A stretch of DNA of 64,000 nucleotides from Ailurus styani. Lineage: Eukaryota > Chordata > Mammalia > Carnivora > Ailuridae. Under the pieces are notes generated by a model. It made no database searches. It had not been told where the DNA came from and saw nothing but the letters and a program-made list of their open reading frames with translations. This document shows positions 35,171 to 45,350 of this stretch, one piece after another; position 1 is the first letter of the stretch, and each line of letters begins with the position of its first letter. Both the position numbers and the translations under genes were made by a program. The DNA lies in contig LNAC01000346.1 in NCBI GenBank assembly GCA_002007465.1, forward strand, positions 1,069,863 through 1,133,862, in the 5' to 3' direction.

Positions 35171-36205
35171 ATTCACCATGAGCCCTTCTGTCACTGGCCC
35201 AGATATGTATCTGACTCCCATCAGACAGTTGGTGCAGCAGGCACACCACAGAAAGGTTTTGTAGGCTGCACTGTATGGGGGAAGGTGTGCAAACAAAAAA
35301 ATGCAAAGGGAAAGACACTGTAATTTTGTGGGAGCACTGCCTAGGGAGACGCCAGTTCTTCGGTGAGAGAAACAGCTGGAGGTTTCATAGGGCAAGAGAG
35401 ACAACATGACAGGTCATGTTCTACAAGGAAGAATATCTGTTATTATAATAAAAGTGGACCTTAGCCTGCACAGCTGCCTGAATAGGATGGAGTAGTCAAA
35501 AATAAAAGTGAGGAATATAGCTTAGGATTATATCGATGTATGCTAGGTTATGGAGAAAGTTACAGGAAAAGTTTGTAAACAGACCAGTGGCATCACATTT
35601 GAACTTTGAATCAAATGAATAGAAGGAGGAAAAAAACTCTGTGGGTGATTAATACGCAACACAGAAATCAATATCGTGAATACTTTGCCAACATTGAAAA
35701 TGCCTTTACTTAGAGAAGAGATACAACAAAGTATAGAACTTAGTTGAGATTAGAAGGTGTGTTAATCTACAGCTTCAACTGCCCAATATAATATTCACAT
35801 TGGCAGCATTAAGCATGAGTGAGGACCCAGGACTAGCCACATTTGGTTCCAAAACTATACATAAATGATCATTTCTCTACATATTTCCTTCTTCTTGAGA
35901 AAGGCACACACCTATTTTGATGCAGTAATTTTTAACATATTATCCCATTTGCCTTGGCCTCACTTGTGGAATTCCCAAGTTCAGTCAGTACTCTGCATTA
36001 AGCTATGAGTGTAAAACTCCTACTAAAAATGGAAATGTGATACAACAGAGGGATGGCACATTGATCTTATTAGATAATATTCTCTAGAATTAGGTAGTTA
36101 TTTAGGAAGATTTGCAGGGCTTATGTCACTCAGGGAATAAATATATTGTTAAAAAAATTCCAAATTTTGGCATCCATTGGAGGCCTACCCCTGGGTTAGT
36201 CCTTC
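35171..36205. other. Unassigned DNA
   Basis: About 1 kb without recognised features. Overlapping - strand frames at 35106-35407 have no domain resemblance. Confidence 0.45.
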
Positions 36206-36218
36206 TTACATAAAATAT

Positions 36219-36413
36219 ATTTTTTAAAGATTTTATTTATTTATTTCACAGAGGGAGAGAGATCACAAGGAGGCAGAGAAAGAGGCAGAGAGAGAGGAGG
36301 AAGCAGACTCCCTGCCAAGCAGAGAGCCCGATGCGGGCCTCGATCCCAGGACCCTGAGATCATGACCTGAGCCGAAGGCAGAGGCTTTAACCCACTGAGC
36401 CACTCAGGTGCCC
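36219..36413 (-). mobile_element. Can-SINE, young mustelid type
   Basis: Reverse-orientation copy with TTTTTTAAAGATTTTATTTA, AGAGAGAGGAGGAAGCAGAC, GAGGCTTTAACCCACTGAGC CACTCAGGTGCCC. The target duplication TTACATAAAATAT is exact (36206-36218 and 36414-36426). The 149-codon - strand frame at 36241-36690 joins this SINE to the adjacent L1 and is not a gene. Confidence 0.97.
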
Positions 36414-36451
36414 TTACATAAAATATTTTTATGAACCTCAAGACTCTGCTG

Positions 36452-36814
36452 AACAAGAAAAAACCACAATGAGATATCACATTATACCTGTCAGAATGGC
36501 TAAAATAAAGAAGGCAAGAAATAAGTGTAGATGAGGATGTAAAGAAAAAGGAACCCTCATGCACTGTTGGTGGGAATGTAAACTGGTACAGACACTGTGA
36601 AAAACAATATGGAGGTTCCTCAAAATTTAAAAGTAGAAATACCATATGATCCAATAATTCTACCATTGGATGTTTACCCCCTCCCCCCACAAATGGACAC
36701 TATTTTGAAAAGATATATGCGCCCTTATATTTACTGCAGCATTATTTACAATAGCCAAGATGTGGAAGCAACCCAAGTGTCCATTGATAGATGAATGGAA
36801 GATATGCTACGTAT

Positions 36815-36856
<42 letters not shown>

Positions 36857-37333
36857 ATATTATGCAGCCATGAAAAGGATGAGGTGATGTCATCTGTGAC
36901 AACATTGATGGACACACTATGTATGCTAAGTGAAATAAGTCATAAGCCATATGATTTCACTCATATGTGGAATCTAAAAAACAAAACAAACAAATGAATA
37001 ACAAACAAACAAAAAGGAAAATCAGACCTGTAAATACAGAGAAAGTGATGACTACCAGAGGGGTGAGGGATAAAGGGATAGCAAAATGGTTGAATAGGAG
37101 GAGAAGATACACACTTCTAGTTTTGGAATGAATAAATCATGGGAATAAAAGGCATAGCATAGGGAATATAATCAGTGATACCTAGACAACGTTGTGCAGT
37201 GACAGATAGTAGTCACACTTGTGGTGACCATGGTATAATGTATAGAGGAGTTGAATAACTACTTTGCACATCTGAAGCCAATGTAACATTGTGTGTCATC
37301 TAGACTCCAATAAAAAAATTTTGAAGAAAAAAA
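36452..37333 (+). mobile_element. 5'-truncated L1 3' end, 0.9 kb, sense
   Basis: ATGAGATATCACATTATACC, CACTGTTGGTGGGAATGTAA, GCAGCATTATTTACAATAGC, AACCCAAGTGTCCATTGATA and CTAAGTGAAATAAGTCATAA are the standard order of an L1 3' end. It ends in CTCCAATAAAAAAATTTTGA and an A-run. Candidate target duplication: AAGACTCTGCTG (36440-36451) and AAGACATTGCTG (37334-37345), 10 of 12. It contains an (AC)19 array at 36817. Intermediate age. Confidence 0.92.
36817..36854 (+). repeat. (AC)19 microsatellite in L1
   Basis: Nineteen perfect AC units between CGTATAAA and GAATATTATGCAGCC, at a position where L1 3' regions often expand a short repeat. Likely length-variable. Confidence 0.95.
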
Positions 37334-37345
37334 AAGACATTGCTG

Positions 37346-38760
37346 TAGAGAAGATTTTGTCAAATCCATTTTCACATTTCAGGAAAATGAGACTCAAAGC
37401 TATTTTGTTTCTGCTCAACAATAAATAAAGCTAATGGATGATCTTTCTGAAATGTTAGGACAATGACGTATAACTATCTGCCAGTCCTTTTCCCCTCTCC
37501 TCCTGGAAATAAGACAGAAGGACACTGCTTTGATTCCATGACAGTAAGGTGTGGTATATGAATGGTTTCTGACCACAAAATGGCAGTGGGGATGATCCTC
37601 ATAACCCTAAGATGCAGCTTGTTAATTCTGAGATCTCCATTCCTATTTCCCATCCACTAGGTGATGTTCTGACTCCCAAGCTGAGCTTCAGAGGTATTAG
37701 TTGAAGGTGATACACCTTCCATAACCTGCAACCTTATAGGACTTGGATGGAAATATACTCTCTCACCTCTGTCTTAAACAGTAACACCAGATTGGACTTT
37801 ATATGAACAAAAGCAAACAAACATACTTTCATAATAGAATGTCACTGAGATTGCAAGAGTTATTTCTTATGGCAACTTTCATCACCCTGCTGTGAACTAC
37901 TTATAAGACGCCTGTGCTGTGGAAGTGGGTTGGGGAGATTGAAGTTGTAAGGAAATAATTTGTGAAGCACAAATCTGAAAGAAGCCAAGGAAAATCAATG
38001 ATGAAGGCAATGGGATCTTGTAGGATCTTGAACTTTGTTTTTCTTTTGCCCAAATGCTCATTTAATTGATAGGGTTATGGGGATTTCCACAAGTTATACC
38101 ATCAAGATTCTTTATACCAGTGAGATTATGTTCTGATTAGAGTGGGAAGAAAGTTCTGAATTATTACATATCTATGACTTCCTCCTACTGGTAATTTAAT
38201 GAGTTCCCTCTTCTTGGTTATTTTGTAAAACAGGCAAAATCACTATATAAAACTTTAGATGTTGTGTATGTGAATTCGTATTCCAGGACGTCTCTAACAA
38301 TTGACTTAGCTTTGAATCCTCTGTCAGATTTAAGATTCCAGTTTCATACACACACATGCCCCAAACGTTTAAAGCAAAGCAACAGCAAAACAAAAGAGAA
38401 CAAAACAAAATAACCATCATTAGTCCACGAAACATAAACAAGGATATTGAAGCTTCTCAGAAATAAAGAAGTGAGTAGTATTTGACAATAAAGCAAGTTC
38501 TCCTCTTGCTGTTCTCATTCTCAGGATCCTGTTTTCCCCCATATCTTTTTCATTAAATATACACTATTATTTTCATTGTTTTCTTTTTAAAATTTACTCT
38601 TTCACTAAAATGCACATTGGCAGCAGTTTTGTACTCTATTTTATTCATAATTGTATTTGGGGCTTAGCATAGCACCCAGTGCCTACTAGACACTTAAGAA
38701 CTACTTGTTAAACGAGATGCTGAGTTTAATGCTTCAAAAAGAAAATTTATTTTAATAATA
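37346..38760. other. Unassigned DNA, ends in L2-like fragment
   Basis: No gene recognised. About 38625-38710 (TTTGGGGCTTAGCATAGCAC, CTAGACACTTAAGAACTACT) looks like the 3' end of an L2 in sense orientation. The rest is unassigned. Confidence 0.4.
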
Positions 38761-38764
38761 TTTA

Positions 38765-38778
38765 CCACTAGAGGGCAG
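38765..38778 (+). promoter_or_regulatory. CTCF-binding motif (exact core match)
   Basis: CCACTAGAGGGCAG fits every position of the degenerate CTCF core CCASYAGRKGGCRS. It is not in a recognised transposon. A second CTCF-like motif in the same orientation lies 1.5 kb downstream. Occupancy cannot be judged from sequence. Confidence 0.55.
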
Positions 38779-40297
38779 TTTCCTTCCATCTTAAAATCTT
38801 AGTTGTTTCTTTTTAAAGTGGAGGTACTGAGTATACTTTATTAACTTGCAAAGATAAAACAGTTCAGATCAATAAATTATCTCAAATTATCAAGAAAAAA
38901 TTCTCTGAAGCACATATTTTGTTAAAAACATCGATCCCACAAACTGTTTAGGCTTTCCAATTTAAATCATATACCAATACACTCCCATATATACATACAT
39001 AGGGTTATGTAAAATATTTCAACGATAGAAAGACTGGGGCCCCAAACCATGCCTCTCACTGTATTTTAGTGATCTAAATGTGTATTTGAAAAGATTTGAT
39101 AAGAGAAAGATATTTTTAGTTAAGTTAAAGAATAAAATCTTTTTCCACAGAAGAGGACAAAACAAAGTAAGTGGTCCCAGGAAGCCATCCTACGGCCGGA
39201 GTTGCTGTTTGTATTCTCCTGGAAGCTGACTCTGAGATGGAGTTTCCCTGAAAGATGTTCACTAGGGATGCCACTGGCGTTAGAACCTGTGGAAGGGAGG
39301 GTAAGGCAGCAGGACTGGCCGGAGACTGACTTCACATCCATCATAGGAAGGCAGAAGTCAGTCCTATCAGTTGCTCTGGAGCTTAAATGGTCCCTTAGAG
39401 CAGCCCAGAGTCAGGCTGAAATGGCTGCCCTTTCTACCCCTGTATCCACCAGCCACTGAGTATGGACCACTGTGGGGACTGGAGCAGCTGGAGAGTCAGT
39501 AAGGGCAGCCGAGGAATTCCTAAAAAGGTTGAAGGTCAAATATGGGACAAGTCCTTCTGTGAAGGGAGATCTGGGAAGTGCTTGGCTGTGTCCATCTCAG
39601 CTTAGTTCTTAGTTTTAGGGAGAATTTATGTGAACTTCTAACCCAGTAGGGGCTCTGGAATTGGTAAGCGAAGCTAGGAACAAAGCGTATTTTGTAGACC
39701 AAGCTGGCAGAACTGTTTCAATGTGGTGATTTAAAAATAATATATCAATGTGTATAGCATGTTGTTAAAATTACAGGTCAGAAATTGAGCGAAAAGTGTA
39801 AAGTTCCTTTGCGTAAGTGAGTGATATCTTAAGTGGAACAAAGAAGTTACTGAAATAATTCAACATTAATAAAGCTATTATGCTTGCTCTAATTCAAAAT
39901 ATTGACATTAATGTCCTTGAGTAGAGAACATTATGTTTTACTTATCAAGAATTTCCAGATTATTTAATAGCTAACTTACCTGAAGTCATTTATAAAAAAA
40001 TGTAAATAACTTAGTTAGGAAAAGAAAAAAAAGAAAACCTCTCTTAACTGTAAAATTAGAACTTCTCTGTTAATCTTCTCTATCAAAAGACATTGCTTTG
40101 TCCTTTATCCCCATTATTCCCACTTGACTATTTAGAGTGCATTTTACTTCATTTTATGCAGTGGAGAGTGGAATAAAATCCCGAGGAAGAAATGATATTT
40201 TCAACAATTCTGTAATTAAGCTTCAAATAACGGAATATTCTTTGTTTAATTAACTTTCCTCACAAGTTAAGGAAAGCCTTTCGTGTGTTCTCATTTA
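38779..40297. other. Unassigned, mostly repeat-free DNA
   Basis: About 1.5 kb between two CTCF-like motifs. About 39150-39700 is less A+T-rich with several CpGs. Open frames (39120-39344 -, 39202-39459 +, 39520-39702 -) overlap each other on opposite strands and show no domain. Confidence 0.4.
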
Positions 40298-40311
40298 CCA
40301 GAAGATGGCAC
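40298..40311 (+). promoter_or_regulatory. CTCF-like motif, one mismatch
   Basis: CCAGAAGATGGCAC differs from the core CCASYAGRKGGCRS only at position 5 (A instead of C/T). It has the same orientation as the motif at 38765 and also lies outside recognised repeats. Confidence 0.35.
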
Positions 40312-40980
40312 TCTTGTTCCTCAGCAGCAAATCTGGAGGCTGTGGAACCGTCAGGAGTATCAGTCACATATCTCTCCGTGAAAGAAATATAATAAAGAAG
40401 GCGCCTTCCCCCTGTTTATCTGAACCGATTGAGATTCTTTATGTGCAGGTGCAACTAATCCTTTCAAGATGTAATGAAGCTCAATAAATCCTCCTTTTGC
40501 AATATCTTCGCTAGTCTTTGGGGCTGATTTTGCTTTTTGTGAGAAGCCAAGTGCAGAATGACTTCACACAATGCTGTATGTTTAAGCAATAAGGAGACTG
40601 CCCCATTGTCTCACGTCAAGCTGCCTGGGACGCAATTTCCTTTTTCCTGTTCTCAAAATTAGCTGATGAGAGCAAGTTTCCCAGGTGAGCATAAGTTGTC
40701 CAGATTTTTTTTTCCCCCGAAAAGTCGGAAACCAAAGAATCATGCCTTCACTAGCTGTTATTCTCAACTTTATGTGCTAGCAAGTTCACTTGGGCACAGA
40801 ATATTATCCTAGATTTCCATCACTGCTTCTTATTAGTAGAACAAAGTAATTACCTGCTATTCATTTTCCTTTTAGTGATTTACAAATACTGAAGCTATAC
40901 ATTGGAAATTTTCAGAATTATTATAAATCATTATTATATTTATAAGTGTATTTATTATAAAATAATATTTCCAGAATTAT
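40312..40980. other. Unassigned DNA
   Basis: No repeat recognised. A 60-codon + frame (40305-40487) starts at the ATG inside the CTCF-like motif; it has no Kozak support or family resemblance. Confidence 0.4.
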
Positions 40981-40983
40981 TAT

Positions 40984-41130
40984 AAATAATTCAGAATTTT
41001 TATAATAAATATTCTATACTATACTATAAAATAATAAATAAGTATATTATTAAAATNAAATAATTCATAATTTTTATAATAAATATTCTATACTATACTA
41101 TAAAATAATAAATAAGTATATTATTAAAAT
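40984..41130. other. Single-N gap flanked by 73-bp near-identical copies
   Basis: 40984-41056 and 41058-41130 are both 73 bp and differ at a single base (TTCAGAA against TTCATAA). N at 41057 lies between them. The sequence is nearly pure A/T. It fits unmerged overlapping contig ends with a SNP or base error. Confidence 0.92.
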
Positions 41131-41193
41131 ATTAAGATCATTAGCATGCAGTATATATACACGCACATATAGATATACATATACATACATTTT

Positions 41194-41209
41194 GTGTGTG
41201 TGTGTGTGT
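41194..41209 (+). repeat. (TG)n microsatellite
   Basis: (TG)8 after a run of ATACAT-type repeats and before TATACAGG. The whole 41150-41215 stretch is low complexity. Confidence 0.85.
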
Positions 41210-41764
41210 ATACAGGTAATTTGTTTGTTTATTTATGTAACACAAGATAACTCGCCCTTTGGACTCTATAGCCAGTAACCATCACTTCAGGCTAGCATTT
41301 TTTGTCATTTTATAAGAAATTTCAAATCCTCAGGTGTAGTTAGTAAGAAATGCAACTGCTATGTAGCTAGGGGCTTCTGTGAGAAATCTTATAGGTAATA
41401 AACAGGACTTCTCTAAGTAATTCACAGCTTGAGAAAATTACAGTAACATCAACCGATAAGCTATGGGTCTTAGTCCTTCACTCTCAGTTTAGAAAATCAG
41501 TAGCTGGCAATGAGGGTGAATAAAAAGCAAATGCAAAGGAGGCTTGCTCCTCAGGACAATTATTTAGTGTGGATATTTTTCTCCACTAACATCCTTCAGC
41601 TTTTCCTCTGTCACGTCATCGGTACTAAGACATGCTGACATGGCCGGACTGAGTTAGGCCCAGGAATGACAAGGCCCGCCCACCCCACATTACCCTCTCT
41701 AGGACCACACGCTAGTCGTTGAAGGTCTAACCAAACAAAATACATTTCTCCAAAACAACCAGAT

Positions 41765-42240
41765 GGGCCTTTTAAAACCCTCAATCAGATTGAGTCCATA
41801 TCCTGCTTCTTTTAAGATCTTTCCACATTTTCAAGTTGTGTTTAAAATTAAAATCCAGGGGTGCCTGGATGGCTCAGTGGGTTAAAGCCTCTGCCTTCAG
41901 CTCAGGTCATGATCTCAGGGTCCTGGGATCGAGGCCCGCTTTGGGCTCCCTGCTCAGCGGGGAGCCTGCTTCCTCCTCTCTCTCTGCCTGCCTCTCTGCC
42001 TACTTGTGATCTCTCTCTCTTTCTGTCAAAACATAAAATATAATTAAATTAAATTAAAATCCATATAAATCCTTATGTTACATGCACTTCGAAGTCCTCT
42101 TTAATCTGGTCTCCTACCTTTCTACCCTTAGCCCAGTGAACTCCAGGTGCACTGGTCTAATTTTTTACTGGAATATGCATGCTTGTTACAGCCCTAGTGT
42201 CTTTGCTACAGCCATTTCTTCTATCCAGGGCACTCTGAAG
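41765..42240 (+). repeat. L2 fragment, sense, split by a SINE
   Basis: CCTTTTAAAACCCTCAATCA and CCTGCTTCTTTTAAGATCTT precede the SINE at 41858. CTTCGAAGTCCTCTTTAATC, TGGTCTCCTACCTTTCTACC and GTTACAGCCCTAGTGTCTTT follow it. The order matches the L2 region upstream of its 3' terminus. Ancient and diverged. Confidence 0.6.
41858..42050 (+). mobile_element. Can-SINE, young mustelid type
   Basis: Sense copy (GGGGTGCCTGGATGGCTCAG TGGGTTAAAGCC ... CTGCCTACTTGTGATCTCTC). The target duplication AAATTAAAATCCA is exact (41845-41857 and 42051-42063). The 60-codon frame at 41861 is SINE-encoded. Confidence 0.96.
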
Positions 42241-42331
42241 GGCTCATTTTTTGTTTGTTTTGTAATTAACTATTTTCATTCAATTCCCAGAATCAATGTC
42301 ATTCACTGAACTCTGTCATTCCACTCTCTTA

Positions 42332-42539
42332 TTTTTACTTATTTATTTATTTAGATTTTATTTATTCATTTGACAGAGAGAGAAAGAGATTACAAGTAGG
42401 CAGAGAGGCAGGCAGAGAGAGGAGGAAGCAGGCTCCCTGCTGAGCAGCAAGCCTGATGCGGGGCTCAATCCCAGGACCCTGAGATCATGACCTGAGCCAA
42501 AGGCAGAGGATTTAACCCACTGAGCCACCCAGGTGCCCC
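42332..42539 (-). mobile_element. Can-SINE, young mustelid type
   Basis: Reverse-orientation copy (GATTTTATTTATTCATTTGA, GATTACAAGTAGGCAGAGAG, GGATTTAACCCACTGAGCCA CCCAGGTGCCCC). Target duplication TCCACTCTCTTA (42320-42331) against TCCACTCTTTTA (42540-42551), 11 of 12. The T-rich tail carries an (ATTT)n run. Confidence 0.96.
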
Positions 42540-42589
42540 TCCACTCTTTTAAATTCTTTATCTACAATGGATCACTGCTCTGTTAATTT

Positions 42590-42965
42590 CTGAGGGCCAC
42601 CTAGAACAAGTTATTGAAAACTAGATATTCTGTTCTGGAGTCCAGAAGTCTGAAGCTGCCAGAGGGGCTATGTTTTCCACTAAGTTCTGGGAGGAGCTGC
42701 CTTCATTTCCTCTTCTAGGGTCTTGTGGCTCCTTGCAAACTTTGTCTTGTAGAAGCATCACTCAACCTTGGCCTCTGTCTGTCTTCCCCAGGACTTCACT
42801 TTGTGTCTCTCTCTATCTCCTCCTCTTATAAGGATGGAAGTCATTTGATTTAGGGCCACCCCAATCCAGTATGACCTCTGCAAAAATTCTATCCAAAGAA
42901 GTTTGCATTTTGAGGTTCTGGGTAGACATGGATTTGGAGGGACTCCATTAAACCTGCTCTACTCA
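42590..42965 (-). mobile_element. MLT1-type MaLR solo LTR, antisense
   Basis: The + strand holds the reverse complement of a MaLR LTR: TCTGGAGTCCAGAAGTCTGA, CCTCCTCTTATAAGGATGGA, GGCCACCCCAATCCAGTATG, TTTGCATTTTGAGGTTCTGG, GTAGACATGGATTTGGAGGG. No internal sequence is attached. Old. Confidence 0.78.
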
Positions 42966-43019
42966 CCACTTGACATTTTTCTTGATTGTGTATTAATTTC
43001 TTTATCGTCTTCTTCATCC

Positions 43020-43130
43020 CACCCACTGCTAGAATGTCAGCTCCTGAGACAAGAATAGTTGCCTATATATGTATATGTGTATACTGACACATAATAGGAA
43101 TTTAGTACATTTTTAATAAACGAATGAGGG
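43020..43130 (+). repeat. L2 3' end, sense
   Basis: CTAGAATGTCAGCTCCTGAG, then ACACATAATAGGAATTTAGT and TTTTAATAAACGAATGAGG follow the L2 3' terminus. A short TATATGTATATGTGTATA stretch replaces the usual middle. Confidence 0.65.
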
Positions 43131-43689
43131 AGTGATGCTTTCAGTCATCATAGCTGAGGCCCTCAAACATGTGCTATTTGAGGCGTATGACTAATGCCTC
43201 TCGTTCTGCTTCCATGCAAAATAAAAATCTCCCTTGCATGCTTTTCTCTCTCATTCACAGTTCCTGATTGTAAATTAATAAGCTGTCCATCTGCTTTCCA
43301 TATTGTATTTTGCAGTCTGGAGTCAGTATCCCTGAGTACATTGGTTTTTGAAATGTGGCAGATCACGTTTCTGAGCGTATAAGGACCAGACACTGGACCT
43401 TGTTGAATACAAGAAGGGAATTCTATTTTATGTGGCCTTTGTTTGGTTAATCTTTAGGATATCCCTGGAGATGTTCTAACTCAACGCAGCCTCTCTTTAT
43501 TCAAACCTATCTCTTTCCCAATAAAAGTTGGTGGTAATAGAGGAAAACTGGCAGAATATACAGATAGTATCACAAAGTCTAAAGAAAACTTTGAATATCA
43601 AAACGGGCATCAAAGATGCCATCTTTCCTTTAACTGCACGAGGGTCTAGAGGTGCTTTAAAGTCCTGTTATAGATACCCTACCACAGAA

Positions 43690-43838
43690 GATTTCATCCT
43701 CGGCTGCACATTAATACCACGTGGGAGCTTTTAAAAATCCTGATCTCCAGGTAGCACCCAGGACCAAATACAGGATACTATCTGACACTCAACATTCTTT
43801 GAAGAGATTCCAATGCAGCAGTGGTTGAGAATCGCTGC
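43690..43838 (+). repeat. MER5-type hAT DNA transposon fragment
   Basis: TCGGCTGCACATTAATACCA, CGTGGGAGCTTTTAAAAATC, CTGATCTCCAGGTAGCACCC and GCAGTGGTTGAGAATCGCTG match the order of a MER5/MER58-like non-autonomous hAT element. The right end resembles its terminal repeat. Confidence 0.7.
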
Positions 43839-44632
43839 TCTATTTGATCGGTTTCCTCCGTTTGTTGTTTCACTTTCATGGGGGTGACTCTCCTACCGTG
43901 TCCTGTGGTCTATCAAACGGTTGTTATCTGGAGTTCAGCTTTCCTTTCAGATGTTGGACTCTTGCAGCTTTTGAAGTCTGTCTGAGGGCAGAGTGCTCAA
44001 ACTACACCTGGCCCTTTTCCTGCTCGCGGTTTTCGGTGGCTCTGGCAGAGGGGCAAGATTAACCTTAGAAAGAGATGTTTCTGCTCTTTTTTTCAGGGCT
44101 TTCCAACCCTTGCCCTCTTTTGTCTCCAGTCCTAGAGTCTACCTTATGAAAAACACTCATACCATAACTTGTCTGGGTGGAGAGGGATGTGTCCTGTGGA
44201 ATGGGGCAGAGGAGCGGGAAATGGGCTTGTGTCTGGCAGAGAGACTCCTCCCTTTGTGGTACCTCAGTTAATCCTACTCGGTTACTCTAGTTCCCTCCCC
44301 CTCCAGGGATCCCCAAGGGGATTTCTGTGGCTTTACTCCCGTCACATTTTTAAAAACCCTAATCCTCCAAAAGTTTGTTGAGCTGACGACATTCTTCTAC
44401 TTGATCAAAATTTGTCTCCTTTCAGTCTATCAGAAATAACTCAGTTTTGATCTTCTGGAAATTTGCTTTCCATTTCTGAGCATGCTCTAGATTTATGCAA
44501 TTAAAAAATATATATATACTTTCTTGTAGTTCTAGGGTATAATGTGAGGGAATAAAAATATAGTCTGTGTTCGATATGCCTTTTTGTCTAGTGTTATAGT
44601 ATTATATCAAGTAACATACACTTGATAACCTG
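43839..44632. other. Unassigned moderately G+C segment
   Basis: About 43840-44300 is less A+T-rich, with overlapping + strand frames in different phases (43844-44062, 43993-44271, 44169-44381). None has a recognised domain, and the phases conflict. No repeat recognised. Confidence 0.4.
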
Positions 44633-44680
44633 GTGTGTGTGTATAAATACACACACACACATACATACATACACATACAT
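44633..44680. repeat. (TG)/(CA) inverted microsatellite
   Basis: GTGTGTGTGTAT (44633-44644), loop AA, ATACACACACAC (44647-44658): a 12-bp perfect inverted repeat, followed by (ACAT)n. The 89-codon frame over it is repeat-derived. Confidence 0.85.
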
Positions 44681-44764
44681 TACTCATACTCAAAGATGGC
44701 ACTATTCATTATAATACATTTGATACGAAAATTTAACATTTCAAGTAGTGCTTTAGCTTCAAAT

Positions 44765-44890
44765 CAGTCGATTAAACATCTATTGAGTGTTTACTACTAT
44801 GGGTCTAGAACTAAGCTAGAAACTACAGATATAAATGTAAATAGGACATGCTTTCTTTTCTTTCAAAAAGTTTACCATTTGGTTAAGACG
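44765..44890 (-). repeat. L2 3' end, antisense
   Basis: CGATTAAACATCTATTGAGT, GTTTACTACTATGGGTCTAG and ACTACAGATATAAATGTAAA resemble the reverse complement of the L2 3' terminus. Confidence 0.5.
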
Positions 44891-45034
44891 CCAGTCAGAT
44901 AAAAAAATAGAGTATATATCTCTCTATAGAGACATATAATATAATATAATGAGTGCTAGAATAGAAGCATACTTGGGAAGTTCTGATGATAAACAAAGAT
45001 AAAATAAATAATATGGCCAAAGCCTTTAAAGGAT

Positions 45035-45350
45035 CAAGATTTTATATTTGTCGCTGCTTTTCTGGTTTGTATTCATTGTCACTTTCCTCTGTGTTCTTCG
45101 CTGGAGATCAGGGCCTCTCTTACGGGGACGATAGTGGTGCTTTGGTTAAGGCTTCATAGTTTGAGTCACTTGACTTCCTATGGTCATGGTTTTCTGAGCA
45201 CCCAAGCCTTTCTGTTGGTTTTTCACTCTTTATAGAATCTGACACCGGCTTTGCCTCTTCTTCTTGTGAGCTGTGTGAGATCTTTGCTTAAAATCTGTCA
45301 CTGTATCTGAGCTCACTCAGACTGACCTACTTGTTGCCATTGTTTTGCTG
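45035..45350 (-). pseudogene. Possible processed-pseudogene fragment, weak
   Basis: The - strand reads as an acidic, Ser/Lys-rich segment (SSQEEEAKPVSDSIKSEKPT, later SENHDHRKSSDSNYEALTK). After an apparent frame change and stop it continues as KNTEESDNEYKPEKQRQI, ending at TAA. Such composition is typical of disordered nuclear proteins. I do not recognise the parent gene and see no poly(A) or target duplication. It could equally be chance coding character in unique DNA. Confidence 0.25.

Noticed and set aside
36241..36690. Longest open frame in the window, 149 codons, - strand
   Set aside because: It runs through a young Can-SINE and into an L1 3' end. The reading includes the SINE signature APEWLSGLKPLPSAQV, which recurs wherever this SINE is read in that frame.
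40305..40487. 60-codon frame starting ATGGCACTC
   Set aside because: The ATG falls inside a CTCF-like motif and nothing supports translation.
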